NCBI RefSeq assembly: GCF_041242975.1
Contig: NZ_CP162488.1
Span: 2,284,001 to 2,348,000 of the forward strand
Source of the DNA: Xanthomonas sp. DAR 35659
GTDB lineage: Bacteria > Pseudomonadota > Gammaproteobacteria > Xanthomonadales > Xanthomonadaceae
Length of the DNA stretch: 64,000 bases
Reading direction: 5' to 3'
Below are positions 22,401-30,982 of the stretch, piece after piece. Position numbers and translations under genes: made by a program. How positions within the stretch are numbered: position 1 is the stretch's first letter; each line of letters begins with the position of its first letter. Below the pieces are notes generated by a model. That model was given only the letters and a program-made list of their open reading frames with translations. It made no database searches and was not told the origin of the DNA.

Positions 22401-23420
22401 TCAGAACGTCCTACATTGCCGCCACCGCACCGGCTCGTCGCGGTCCGGGCGGGGGTTGAGCTGGATGCGCACGGTGCGCAGCGAGGGATAGCGCTCCACT
22501 TCCCTGCAGATCAACGGCCAGACCTGGGCGTCGTCGCCGCTGCGGTCGATCACCAGGGTCATCTGGGTCTGCCAGATGCCGCGGATCACCCCGGGCGTGC
22601 GTGCCAGCGTCTTCGACAGCGCCTGGCGATAGCCGGCCTCGGTGGCGGCGTCGGGTTGTGCGGTGGCCGGCGCGGTCTCGGTGGCGGACGGTGGAACAGC
22701 GGCGTTCGTCTCGGCACCCGGTGCTTTGTCCGCTGCCGGCGCCGGTGCGGGGGCGACAGGCGCGGACGATGCCGCGGCGGGGAGCGTTGGCGCGGGCGCT
22801 GCGGCGATGGCGGCATCCGCGCGGCGTTGCTGCAACGCCAGGCCGCCCAGTCCCACCATCAGGCCCAGCGTCACGCAGGCCAGCGCGGCGATGGCGATGT
22901 GCCGCTGCGCGCGCCGGCGCGACGCGCCGACCACGCCGTCCTCCAGCTCGCTCGGCAGGTAGCGCTTGAGCATCGGCCAGATGCGGCGTCCGTCGAGGAT
23001 TTCGACCGACTGCTTGTCGGCGGCGGCGACGCCGTCGCGTTGCACCTTGCCCTCGGTGACCAGGATGCCGCCCTGCGCGCCCATCAGCCGCGCCGCGGCG
23101 CCCAGTTCGTTGACCGCGGCCGAGCCGATCCGGTACGCGCGGCCGTGCTTGCACGACAGCAGCCAGCGCGCATCGCCGCGGGTCATGACGAAATCGCTCT
23201 GCGGTTCCACCGCCGGGTCCTCGTCGGCGTCGTCGTGCAGGTCGCGTTGCTCGCGCATCGCGCGTCGCACCATGCGCGAGAAGTCGCGCCAGTGCAGTCC
23301 GGCCAGGGCGTGCAACCCGGCCGTGGTCTCGTTCTCGCGGCGGCGGACCAGCCATAGGTAGAGCGTGGCGGCGAGCCAGGTCGCGAGCGCCAGCACCATT
23401 GCCACTATCCAGGGAAACAT
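22401..23420 (-). CDS. membrane protein with Mrr-like nuclease domain
   Basis: 339 aa. A membrane helix at residues about 3-24 is followed by a cytosolic domain (about 40-165) resembling Mrr_cat/PD-(D/E)xK folds (SDFVMTRG, then WLLSCKHGRAYRIG, then ARLMGAQGGILVTEG). A second membrane helix (about 175-196), a long Ala/Pro linker (205-265) and a C-terminal domain of about 75 residues with QTQMTLVIDRSGDDAQVW follow. The usual QxK of Mrr is SCK here, so activity is uncertain. No methyltransferase or specificity gene is adjacent, and a classical restriction role is not supported. Confidence 0.7.
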   Translation of the reverse strand: MFPWIVAMVLALATWLAATLYLWLVRRRENETTAGLHALAGLHWRDFSRMVRRAMREQRDLHDDADEDPAVEPQSDFVMTRGDARWLLSCKHGRAYRIGSAAVNELGAAARLMGAQGGILVTEGKVQRDGVAAADKQSVEILDGRRIWPMLKRYLPSELEDGVVGASRRRAQRHIAIAALACVTLGLMVGLGGLALQQRRADAAIAAAPAPTLPAAASSAPVAPAPAPAADKAPGAETNAAVPPSATETAPATAQPDAATEAGYRQALSKTLARTPGVIRGIWQTQMTLVIDRSGDDAQVWPLICREVERYPSLRTVRIQLNPRPDRDEPVRWRQCRTF

Positions 23421-23621
23421 GCACGCACCCGCGTAACGCTGATCGATGACGCCAGTTTATCGCCAGCGTGTCACGGCGCCGGGAAGGCGGCAGCGGGGAA
23501 CGGCGGACAGGAGAAGACCCGCCAGTCCGAAGCCGAGAGGGGAGGGGAGCAAACGGTCTTCAGATGGACTGGCGGGTCCGTCCCGATTGTCGGAAAAAAT
23601 CTGCTGCTTTGCAACAAAAGG

Positions 23622-24254
23622 TCATTCGGAGGCGGCGGGGGGCGCCGCGCGCTTGCGGCTGGCGCGTTTGGGCGCAGGCGTGGCGCTGGCGACGACCGGG
23701 CCGGCGCGACGCCGCGCCGGTGCCGGCTGCTTGGCGGCGCGGGGCTTGGGCGCAGCGGTCTTGGCCGCTTTTTTGGCGGCGGGCGCCTTGGCCGGCGCCT
23801 TGCGCGCGCTGCGGGCGCCGCCGAGATTGCGCAGCTCGGCGTTGAGCGCGTCCACACGCTCGACCAGCGAACCGAGGTCCTCGCGGCTGGGCACTTCCAG
23901 CCGGCGCAAGGCGCGCTGCACGCGGTCCTCGAACACCTTCTCCAGCCGGTCCCAGGTGTCGGCGGCGCGTTCGCGCGCCTGGCCGACCCGGTTCTCCACC
24001 ACATCGCGGACCGCGTCCACGCCGCCGCCGGCCAGCTTGCGCGTGCTCTGTTCCAGGGTCAGGCCTTCCTTCACCAGCGTCTCGAACAGCTTGCCGCCCT
24101 CGGCCTGGGCGCGGCCGAAGGCGCCGACACCGGCCAGCCACACCTGCTGGGCCGATTCGCCCAGCCGCTTGGACAGTTTTTCCGCCTGCGCCTGCAGGCC
24201 TTCGTCGGCGGCGGCCGTCTTCTTCTTGCGCGTGGACTTCTTCAGTGTGGCCAT
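23622..24254 (-). CDS. phasin family (PhaF-like) granule-associated protein
   Basis: 210 aa. The N-terminal phasin domain (QVWLAGVGAFGRAQAEGGKL, then FETLVKEGLTLEQ) continues into a heptad-type helix (about 90-135) and a C-terminal Lys/Ala/Pro tail of about 75 residues, as in PhaF. It coats polyhydroxyalkanoate granules and may bind DNA through the tail. It belongs to a local group with the PHA-system protein (26777) and the small phasin (7499). No PHA synthase is in the window. Confidence 0.85.
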   Translation of the reverse strand: MATLKKSTRKKKTAAADEGLQAQAEKLSKRLGESAQQVWLAGVGAFGRAQAEGGKLFETLVKEGLTLEQSTRKLAGGGVDAVRDVVENRVGQARERAADTWDRLEKVFEDRVQRALRRLEVPSREDLGSLVERVDALNAELRNLGGARSARKAPAKAPAAKKAAKTAAPKPRAAKQPAPARRRAGPVVASATPAPKRASRKRAAPPAASE

Positions 24255-24339
24255 GGCGATGCGGTTCCTTCGGCAGTTGGGTGGCTGGATTCGAGACTCA
24301 CGGCGTTGCTTAGAGTAATCACACCAGCGCGGCGGCGGA

Positions 24340-25611
24340 TCAGTCGGCGTGTGGCGGCGGGCGTCGGGTGCGGCGCGTGGCGCGGCGCGCGGCGATGACC
24401 TGGTCGACGTCGTCGAGCGCTCGGCGCAGGCGCGCGGTGGTTTCGGTCATGCGCCGCGGCGATACGTCCACGCCATCGGTGAAGGTGCGGTGGCGATCGT
24501 TGAGGATCGCGTGGCGCAGGGCGATGCCATGCGCGGCCAGCATCGGTTCCAGCACCTCGGCGTTGCGGCGCAGGTCGGCCAGGGTGTTGCGGTAGGCCAA
24601 CTGGCAGACGCGGTGGCGCGCGGCATAGCTGAACAGATTGGTGAAGAACAGTTCGCTGTTGTCGGCATTGGGCTCGAACACCACCTGGTCCACCCGCGGA
24701 TACTGCCGCGCGTACTTTTCCAGCCCGACCTGCATGCGCGACTGCAGCAGGGTGCGGAAGGTCTGCGACAGCACCGCCGGCAGGCCGCCGCTGAGCAGGC
24801 GCGCGCGGTCGATCTGGCCATTGCGGCGCGGCGCGTGGGTGGCGTCGTAGGGCACCAGCGGATTGATCCCGATCATCAGGTCGATGCCGCGCTCGAGCAG
24901 CGTGGAGGCGTGCATCGTGCGCCGCAGCGCGCCGTCGACGTAGTGATGGCCGCCGATCTCCACCGGCGGATATAGCCCCGGCAACGCGGCGCTGGCCTGC
25001 ACCGCCAGCGAGATCGGCACGTGGTCCAGGCCCGGCTCGCCGAAGCGCACGGTGCGGCCGCTGTCCAGGTCCACCGCGACCACGAACAGGTCGGCCTCCA
25101 GCGTGCGGAAATCGTTGCTGCGGCCGCGCCGGCTGAACACGTCCTGCATGAAGCGCTCGACCCCGGCGTTGTCGAACAGGCCGCTGGGCACCAGCCCGCC
25201 GAAGCGGGTGATCAGGTCCGACCAGCGGGTCTTGCGCGGCTCGGTCAGCAGGTCGTACCACCAGCCGTAGGCGAGCTTGGGCAGGGTCGCGGCGCGGCGC
25301 AGGTATTCGTAGACGTTGGGGCGCAGGAAGTCCTCGGGGCGGAAGCGCGCGTCGTCGCTGTTGCCGGTGACGAAGATCCGGCAGATCTCGGCGCTGCTGA
25401 TGCGGTTGGCCAGCCCGGCGGTGAGGAACGCGCCGGAACTGACGCCGACGTAGCAGTCCAGCCGGGTCAGGTCGAGCCCGTCCAGCGCATCGTCCAGCGC
25501 GCGCAGCGCGCCGAGCCCGTACATGCCGCCGATCGGGCCGCCGCCGGCGATGGCCAGGCCGATGCGGCCATGCGAGCGGGGGCGGGGCGAGGCGCTGTGG
25601 AGGGAGAGCAT
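24340..25611 (-). CDS. patatin-like phospholipase family protein
   Basis: 423 aa, with no signal peptide. The patatin Ser-Asp dyad elements are visible: the oxyanion loop LAIAGGGPIGGMYGLGALRA (residues about 18-37), the nucleophile elbow GVSSGAF (S near 59) and the DG motif HHYVDGALRRTMHA. It is probably a lipid acyl hydrolase; related proteins lie near PHA and lipid-storage genes. AGGGAGAGC abuts the ATG region. It is divergent from the FFLEE gene, with 87 bases between the starts. Confidence 0.88.
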   Translation of the reverse strand: MLSLHSASPRPRSHGRIGLAIAGGGPIGGMYGLGALRALDDALDGLDLTRLDCYVGVSSGAFLTAGLANRISSAEICRIFVTGNSDDARFRPEDFLRPNVYEYLRRAATLPKLAYGWWYDLLTEPRKTRWSDLITRFGGLVPSGLFDNAGVERFMQDVFSRRGRSNDFRTLEADLFVVAVDLDSGRTVRFGEPGLDHVPISLAVQASAALPGLYPPVEIGGHHYVDGALRRTMHASTLLERGIDLMIGINPLVPYDATHAPRRNGQIDRARLLSGGLPAVLSQTFRTLLQSRMQVGLEKYARQYPRVDQVVFEPNADNSELFFTNLFSYAARHRVCQLAYRNTLADLRRNAEVLEPMLAAHGIALRHAILNDRHRTFTDGVDVSPRRMTETTARLRRALDDVDQVIAARRATRRTRRPPPHAD

Positions 25612-25698
25612 GCGCGGTCTGCGAGAGGCGTTGGCCGGAGTGTAGCCGAGCGGCGTGATGCTTGCGGTCGCGCGCGGCTGCCACCATCATCGGCGCCC

Positions 25699-26418
25699 AT
25701 GGCGCGCAGCAATCCCGTCCTGGAACGACTCGGCCGCCGCCTGGCGTGGCACCAGGCCGTGCACGACCCGGTCCGCGAGCCGCGCAATGCGCTGCGCTGG
25801 CTGCAGGAACTGCGGCGCTGGCAGTCCGAGCGGCTGGAGCGCAGCTTCGAGCATTTCCTGGAAGACCCGCAGCGGCGCCCGGCGGCGATGTTCTTCCTCA
25901 CCGATGTGTATGGCGACCGCGATTTCAGTCGCCGCGACGCCGACATCATCAAGGTGCTGCCGATGATGCAGCGGCTGATGCCGGCCTCGCTGCTGGACAC
26001 GGTCGCCGACGGCATCGAACTGGGCGCGTTGACCCATGCGCTGGACCTGCGCATGGCCGAGGCGCTGCAGGCCTTGGCGCCGCGCCGCAAGCGCCTGGAC
26101 GACGAACTGTATGCCGAGGCGTATCGGCACACCGGGCTGCGTCGCCTGCGCCTGCACCAGATCGACCTGATCGCCAGCGTCGGCCTGGGCCTGGCCGGCG
26201 CGGTGCACACCCCGGGCGTGCGCATGCTGCTGCGCTTCGCCCGCGGCCCGGCCAAGGCGGCGGGATTGTCGGAGTTGCAGGGGTTCCTGGAACGCGGCTT
26301 CGATGCCTTCTCCAAGCTCGGCGACGCCGAAGGCTTCATCGGCGATATCGAGACCACCGAGCGCGAGGTGTCGCGGCGCCTGTTTGCGGGGCACCCGCAG
26401 CCGTTTGCTTTTGAGTGA
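25699..26418 (+). CDS. FFLEE-motif type hypothetical protein
   Basis: 239 aa, fully helical by composition. The family signature, usually FFLEELYG, appears here as AAMFFLTDVYGDRDFSRRD (about residues 56-74). This family is common in Xanthomonas and Pseudomonas and has no assigned function. The ATG is the first plausible start. Divergent from the patatin gene, followed by a repeat block. Confidence 0.75.
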   Translation: MARSNPVLERLGRRLAWHQAVHDPVREPRNALRWLQELRRWQSERLERSFEHFLEDPQRRPAAMFFLTDVYGDRDFSRRDADIIKVLPMMQRLMPASLLDTVADGIELGALTHALDLRMAEALQALAPRRKRLDDELYAEAYRHTGLRRLRLHQIDLIASVGLGLAGAVHTPGVRMLLRFARGPAKAAGLSELQGFLERGFDAFSKLGDAEGFIGDIETTEREVSRRLFAGHPQPFAFE

Positions 26419-26776
26419 GCGGGGTGTGGAGTGGTCAGCGAGTCGCTTCGCGCCGGACCCTCACCTCCCTCCCGGTGGGAGAGGGGCTCGGCTCTTCCTT
26501 CTCCCATCGGGAGAAGGTGCCCCGCAGGGGCGGATGAGGGTACGGGCGCAGCCTCGTGTGCCCGAGCACCGCGAGTCGCTTTCGCGCCGGACCCTCACCC
26601 CAACCCCTCTCCCGGCGGGAGAGGGGCTAGTGGCCGTTCCTTCTCCCATCGGGAGAAGGTGCCCCGCAGGGGCGGATGAGGGTACGGGCGCAGCCTCGTG
26701 TGCCCGAGCACCACGAGTCGCTTTCGCGCCGGACCCTCACCCAACCCCTCTCCCGGCGGGAGAGGGGCTTTACGGC
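26419..26776. repeat. tandem GGGAGAGGGG/GGGAGAAGG repeats (about 134-142 bp units)
   Basis: Two full units and a partial third start CGCCGGACCCTCACC at 26451, 26585 and 26727. Each carries two hairpins, CCCCTCTCCCG-GCGGGAGAGGGG and CCTTCTCCCATCGGGAGAAGG, then GTGCCCCGCAGGGGCGGATGAG. It is a widespread Xanthomonadaceae intergenic repeat. Frames through it (with SPIGRRCPAGADEG) recur in many genomes as spurious proteins. It lies between the convergent FFLEE and PHA-system genes. Confidence 0.92.
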
Positions 26777-27052
26777 TCAGCCCAGCTTTTCCGCCAGCAC
26801 GCGGCGGATCTCGCTTTCCACCGTGCCCTTCAGCGCCGACAGCAGGAAGCCCAGTTCGGCGGTGACATGCACTTGCTTGGGCAGCAGTTCGATGCGCCCG
26901 TCCACGCCGGAGCGCGAGAACAGCAGCGCATCGCCGTCCCAGTGCGATTCCAGGTCGAAGCGTTCGGACAGCTTCTTGGCGGCGGTTTCGATCGCCTTGC
27001 GCGCCTGCGCCGGGGTCTTGTCGTGGTCGTGGCGGATGTCGATGCTGGACAT
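26777..27052 (-). CDS. polyhydroxyalkanoic acid system family protein
   Basis: 91 aa. MSSIDIRHDHDKTPAQARKAI at the N-terminus and HVTAELGFLLSALKGTVES near the C-terminus are typical of the PHA_gran_rgn family. Function is uncharacterised; it is linked by context to PHA granules. AGGAGCC lies just before the ATG at 27052, so the longer frame to 27097 is not used. Confidence 0.85.
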   Translation of the reverse strand: MSSIDIRHDHDKTPAQARKAIETAAKKLSERFDLESHWDGDALLFSRSGVDGRIELLPKQVHVTAELGFLLSALKGTVESEIRRVLAEKLG

Positions 27053-27158
27053 GCTGGCTCCTGTGCGGGCATGCGGCCCGCGTAAACGATCACGCATTGT
27101 GCGTATGCGCGGAGTGTTGTCCAGACGCCGCGCGCTTCTGCCGGCGCAGGCAACCTGC

Positions 27159-27174
27159 TAGGCTGCCCGCCGTG
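27159..27174 (+). promoter_or_regulatory. extended -10 immediately before the FHA gene
   Basis: TGC-TAGGCT (27156-27164) ends 7 bases before the GTG at 27172. Initiation would fall on or next to the start codon, so the transcript would be leaderless. No Shine-Dalgarno is present. Confidence 0.45.
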
Positions 27175-27972
27175 CCCGACCTGCAAGTCCATTTCAGCAA
27201 CCGCCAGCAACCCGACCGACCCCTGCGCGCGGGCGTGCATCGCATCGTGCGGCAGGCGTCCGGGCATGTGCGCGTGGTCGACGAGACGCAGGGCGCGCTG
27301 CTGCTGGCGCAGTTCTGCCTGGACCGGCGCGGGCTGTGGCTGCAGGTCGCCAACGGCAGCCGCGGCATCCATGTGAACGGGCGGCCGGTGCGGCGCATGG
27401 CGCTGTTGCGCGCCGGCGACGCGGTATATGCCGACGGCGTGGAAATGGTGGTCCAGGGCGGATGCGAACCGCTGCAGCGACCGCCCGAGGCGGCCGAGGC
27501 CGGCGAACGCGACGATCCACGGCTGGTGCTGCGCGGGGTCGGCGGCCAGCACCATGGCCGCAGTTACACGCTGGACCGGGCGCGCAGCATCGGCCGTCTG
27601 CGCGAATGCGACATCTGCATCGACGACCCGGCCTTCGCCGAGCGCCACGCGCGCCTGGAGCGGCATGGCGAGCGCGTCCTGTTGCGCGGTCTCGGCGATG
27701 CGCAGACCCAGGTGAACGGCAATACGGTGCGCGATTGCTGGCTGCAGCCAGGCGATCAGCTGGTGTTCGATGCGCAGCACCGCTTCGTGCTGGAGGTGCC
27801 GCTGGCGGCACCCGGCGAGCCATTGAAGCAGGATGGCGGCGCCGCGCCGGCGTCTGCCGCGCCCGCGCCAGCCCCGCGCGCGGCGACCGCCTTGCGCTGG
27901 CCGTGGCTGCTGCTCAGCGCGCTGCTGCTGGCGGCCGCGCTCAGCGGGCTGTTGTGGTTCGGCGCGCGCTGA
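27172..27972 (+). CDS. FHA domain-containing membrane protein
   Basis: 266 aa from GTG 27172. The N-terminal half (about 1-100) looks like a degenerate FHA fold (GSRGIHVNGRPVRRMALLRA). A clear FHA domain follows (about 120-215) with RSIGRLRECDICIDDPAFAE, then RHARLE and TQVNGNTV; the phosphothreonine-contact Arg and the RHARL Ser/His region are kept. An Ala/Pro linker and a C-terminal membrane helix (about 243-262) end it, so the FHA part faces the cytosol. No kinase or phosphatase is adjacent. The end overlaps msrQ by 32 bases (convergent). Confidence 0.85.
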   Translation: MPDLQVHFSNRQQPDRPLRAGVHRIVRQASGHVRVVDETQGALLLAQFCLDRRGLWLQVANGSRGIHVNGRPVRRMALLRAGDAVYADGVEMVVQGGCEPLQRPPEAAEAGERDDPRLVLRGVGGQHHGRSYTLDRARSIGRLRECDICIDDPAFAERHARLERHGERVLLRGLGDAQTQVNGNTVRDCWLQPGDQLVFDAQHRFVLEVPLAAPGEPLKQDGGAAPASAAPAPAPRAATALRWPWLLLSALLLAAALSGLLWFGAR

Positions 27973-28570
27973 GCGCGCGCCAGCCGCGCCAACCCAGCAG
28001 CAACGCCAGGATCGCCGCGTACAGCAGCGGCTCGCGGATGTCCGACTTCACCAGCCACCAGAAGTGCAGCACGGCGAGCACGCCGATCGCGTAGATCGCC
28101 TTGTGCAGCTTGCCCCAGTTGCGCTTGAGCCGGCGCATCCAGCCCTGGGTGGAGGTGATCGCCAGCGGGATCAGCAACAGCCAGGCGAGGAAGCCGACGG
28201 TGATGTAAGGGCGTTTGACGATCTCCTCGAAGATCTGGGTCCAGTAGCCGCGCAGGTCCAGCCCCAGGTAGGCCGCCAGATGCACGGTCGCGTAGAAGAA
28301 CGCATACAACCCGAGCATGCGCCGGAAGCGCAGCAGCACCGGCTGCCCGGTCAGCTGCCGCAACGGGGTGATCGCCAGGGTCAGCAGCAACAGCCGCAGC
28401 GCCCACAGCCCGGTGCGATGCTCCACCTCGGCCACCGGATCGGCACCCAGCGCATCGCTACCGGCCTGCCATACCTGCCAGAACTGCCAACCCAGATACG
28501 CCATCGGCGCCAACGCCAACGCATGCACCACCGCCTTGGCGGCGATCAACGAAGCAGAGGTCTTAGCCAT
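27941..28570 (-). CDS. msrQ: heme-binding membrane subunit MsrQ
   Basis: 209 aa with about six membrane helices. It carries b-type heme and passes electrons from the respiratory chain to MsrP. Family motifs are TGLWALRLLLLTLAITPLRQ, RRMLGLYAFFYATVHLAAYL and KLHKAIYAIGVLAVLHFWW, with the heme histidines. It follows msrP on the same strand after 134 bases that contain a GGGAATC-type repeat (28666-28697). Confidence 0.95.
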   Translation of the reverse strand: MAKTSASLIAAKAVVHALALAPMAYLGWQFWQVWQAGSDALGADPVAEVEHRTGLWALRLLLLTLAITPLRQLTGQPVLLRFRRMLGLYAFFYATVHLAAYLGLDLRGYWTQIFEEIVKRPYITVGFLAWLLLIPLAITSTQGWMRRLKRNWGKLHKAIYAIGVLAVLHFWWLVKSDIREPLLYAAILALLLGWRGWRALSARRTTTAR

Positions 28571-28665
28571 GCGCCGTCATCGCGCCGTGGTGGCACGGAT
28601 GCCACGAGACGGGAAGGCTGCGGTTCCAGCCGTTGCGCGGCGCAACCATCGGGCACCGCGCTTTT

Positions 28666-28697
28666 CCGATTCCCGATTCCCAACTCCCCATTCCCAG
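28666..28697. repeat. GATTCCCGATTCCC interspersed repeat between msrP and msrQ
   Basis: CCGATTCCCGATTCCCAACT followed by CCCCATTCCCAG, the complement of the blocks bracketing the array at 22035-22395. It falls inside the msrP-msrQ transcript. Confidence 0.8.
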
Positions 28698-28704
28698 CCT
28701 CCAC

Positions 28705-29673
28705 TCAATACCATTTCTTCAGATCCATCCCCGCATACATCGACGCCACCTGCGCGGCATAGCCGTTGAACGGCTGGGTCGGAATGCGCTCGGCGAACAG
28801 CTTGCTGGCCTTGCCGGCGATGCGGCGCTCGGTCTTCTGGCTCCAGCGCGGATGGTCCACCGCCGGATTGACGTTGGAGAAGAAGCCGTACTCGGACGGT
28901 TGCAACTCGTGCCAGGCGGTCTCCGGCATGCGTTCGACGAAGCGGATCTCGACGATCGACTTGATGCTCTTGAAGCCGTACTTCCACGGCACCACCAGCC
29001 GCAGCGGCGCGCCGTTCTGCTGCGGCAGCGGCTTGCCGTACAGGCCGGTGGCGAGCAGGGTCAGCGGGTGCATCGCCTCGTCGATGCGCAGGCCTTCCTT
29101 GTACGGCCAGTCGATCGACCGGTAGCGGATGCCGGGCATCTGCTGCGGGTCGGCCAGCGTGGTGAAGGCCACGTACTTGGCCTTGGAGGTCGGCGCGAAG
29201 CGCTTGAGCACCTCGCCCAGCGGCACGCCCAGCCACGGAATCACCATCGACCAACCCTCCACGCAGCGCAGCCGGTAGATGCGCTCCTCCGGCGTACTGC
29301 CCTTGAGTAGGTCGTCCAGCGCCAGGGTGCCGGGCTTTTCGCATTCGCCGGAGACCTTCACCGACCACGGCGCGGTGCGCAAGGTCTTGGCCGCGCTCGA
29401 CGGATCGGTCTTGCCGGTGCCGAACTCGTAGAAGTTGTTGTAGCTGGTGACGTCCTCGTAGCGGGTCAACTCCTCGCTGGTGCGGAAACCGCTGCGCGCC
29501 TGTTTCGGGGTGACCACGGTCTTGGGCGGGGCCGGCGGCTCGGCGTCGGCGCAGCCGACCAGGCCCAGCGCCGGGCTCAACGCCAGCGCCTGCAGCAACC
29601 TCCGGCGGTCGCGGTAGACGGCCTCGTCTGTGATCTCGCGGCTGGGAAGGGAGAGGGCATCGCGCAACGACAT
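28705..29673 (-). CDS. msrP: protein-methionine-sulfoxide reductase catalytic subunit MsrP
   Basis: 322 aa; a periplasmic molybdopterin enzyme repairing oxidised methionines in envelope proteins, fed by MsrQ. The Tat signal motif [13 protein letters not shown] lies at about residues 20-32. The Mo-ligand Cys is in [11 protein letters not shown], and the substrate/cofactor region [33 protein letters not shown] is intact. Start [10 protein letters not shown] (29673) is preferred over an ATG 14 codons upstream because the ribosome-site spacing and family length fit. Confidence 0.96.
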   Translation of the reverse strand: MSLRDALSLPSREITDEAVYRDRRRLLQALALSPALGLVGCADAEPPAPPKTVVTPKQARSGFRTSEELTRYEDVTSYNNFYEFGTGKTDPSSAAKTLRTAPWSVKVSGECEKPGTLALDDLLKGSTPEERIYRLRCVEGWSMVIPWLGVPLGEVLKRFAPTSKAKYVAFTTLADPQQMPGIRYRSIDWPYKEGLRIDEAMHPLTLLATGLYGKPLPQQNGAPLRLVVPWKYGFKSIKSIVEIRFVERMPETAWHELQPSEYGFFSNVNPAVDHPRWSQKTERRIAGKASKLFAERIPTQPFNGYAAQVASMYAGMDLKKWY

Positions 29674-29819
29674 GGCTGACTCCTGGTGCGGGCGACCGCG
29701 GGCGGCTTCCATCAAGACTACGCCGGCGCCGGTCGAATGGATGCAAATGCAACCTAAATTGCCCGGGCCGCAAGCTGTTGCGCTGCGGCATACTAGGCGT
29801 TCTGTCCGATAGGTGCCCC

Positions 29820-30905
29820 ATGACGCGCGCGTTCAATTTCAGTGCCGGCCCCGCTGCCTTGCCGGAATCGGTCCTGCGCCAGGCGCAGGCGGAGATGTTG
29901 GAGTGGAACGGCGTGGGAGCCTCGATCGTGGAACTGAGCCACCGCGGCGCCGAGTTCATGGCGGTGGCCGCGGAAGCCGAAGCCGACCTGCGGCGCCTGA
30001 TCGGCATCTCCGACGACTATGCGGTGCTGTTCCTCTCAGGCGGCGCCACCACCCAGCAGGCGCTGCTGGCGCTGAATTTCGCCGCGCCCGGCCAGACCGT
30101 GGACTACGTGGTAACCGGGCACTGGGGCAAGACCGCGATCAAGCAGGTCACCCCGTACGCCAACGTGCACGTGGCCGCCAGCAGCGAGGCCGGCGGCTTC
30201 CACGCGATCCCGCCGCGCGCGGACTGGCGGCTCAGCGACGATGCCGCCTACGTTCACATCACCGCCAACGAGACCATCCACGGCGTGGAGTTCCGCGACG
30301 CGCCGGACGTCGGCGCGGTGCCGCTGTTCGCCGATTTCAGCTCCAGCATCGCCGCCGAACCGATCGACGTGTCCCGCTATGCGGTGATCTACGCCGGCGC
30401 GCAGAAGAACCTGGGGCCGGTCGGGGTGGCGGTGGTGATCATCCGCCGCGACCTGCTCGAACGCGCCGGCCAGCCGCGCGCGGACATCTTCGATTACCGC
30501 TCGCACGCCGCGCGCGACTCGATGCTCAATACGCCGCCGACCTGGAACTGGTACCTGGCGGGGCTGGTGTTCAAATGGATGCTGGCCGAGGGCGGGGTGG
30601 AGGAGTTCGCGCGCCGCAATCAGGCCAAGTCGGCGCTGGTGTACGCGGCGATCGACGGTTCCGGCGGCTTCTACCGCAACGCGGTGGTCGCCGAAGCGCG
30701 CTCGCGGATGAACATCCCGTTCTTCCTGCCGGACGAGACCCTGACCGCGCGCTTCGTCGCCGAGTCCAAGACCGCCGGCCTGCTGGCGTTGAAGGGGCAC
30801 AAGGCGGTCGGCGGCATCCGCGCCTCGCTGTACAACGCGATGCCGGTGGCCGGCGCGCAGGCGCTGGTCGCATTCATGCGCGACTTCCAGCAACGCAACG
30901 GCTAG
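29820..30905 (+). CDS. serC: phosphoserine aminotransferase
   Basis: 361 aa, PLP-dependent. It makes 3-phosphoserine from 3-phosphohydroxypyruvate and also serves pyridoxine synthesis. The PLP lysine is K196 in [12 protein letters not shown]; the N-terminus [15 protein letters not shown] and the phosphate-binding GGATTQQ are classical. It is followed by a REP copy and then pheA, 77 bases on. In many gammaproteobacteria serC follows gyrA directly; here they are 27 kb apart. Confidence 0.98.
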   Translation: MTRAFNFSAGPAALPESVLRQAQAEMLEWNGVGASIVELSHRGAEFMAVAAEAEADLRRLIGISDDYAVLFLSGGATTQQALLALNFAAPGQTVDYVVTGHWGKTAIKQVTPYANVHVAASSEAGGFHAIPPRADWRLSDDAAYVHITANETIHGVEFRDAPDVGAVPLFADFSSSIAAEPIDVSRYAVIYAGAQKNLGPVGVAVVIIRRDLLERAGQPRADIFDYRSHAARDSMLNTPPTWNWYLAGLVFKWMLAEGGVEEFARRNQAKSALVYAAIDGSGGFYRNAVVAEARSRMNIPFFLPDETLTARFVAESKTAGLLALKGHKAVGGIRASLYNAMPVAGAQALVAFMRDFQQRNG

Positions 30906-30916
30906 TCATCCCCCCT

Positions 30917-30940
30917 GTAGGAGCGGCTTCAGCCGCGACC
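30917..30940 (+). repeat. single GTAG-type REP between serC and pheA
   Basis: GTAGGAGCGGCTTCAGCCGC followed by GACC; one arm only. Located in the likely serC-pheA transcript. Confidence 0.85.
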
Positions 30941-30982
30941 GGACGCGTCAGGCGCTCCGGCACATCGAGGAAACCACGATCC

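Noticed and set aside
22401..23420. Type IV restriction enzyme
   Set aside because: Membrane topology, the altered catalytic motif and the lack of any defence neighbours argue against simple restriction.
24242..25690. A 482-aa leftward frame offset over the patatin gene
   Set aside because: Out of frame with the patatin motifs; Arg/Gly/Ala shadow composition.
26431..27161. Small frames with SPIGRRCPAGADEG-type sequence
   Set aside because: They are translations of the tandem hairpin repeat, seen as false proteins in many genomes.
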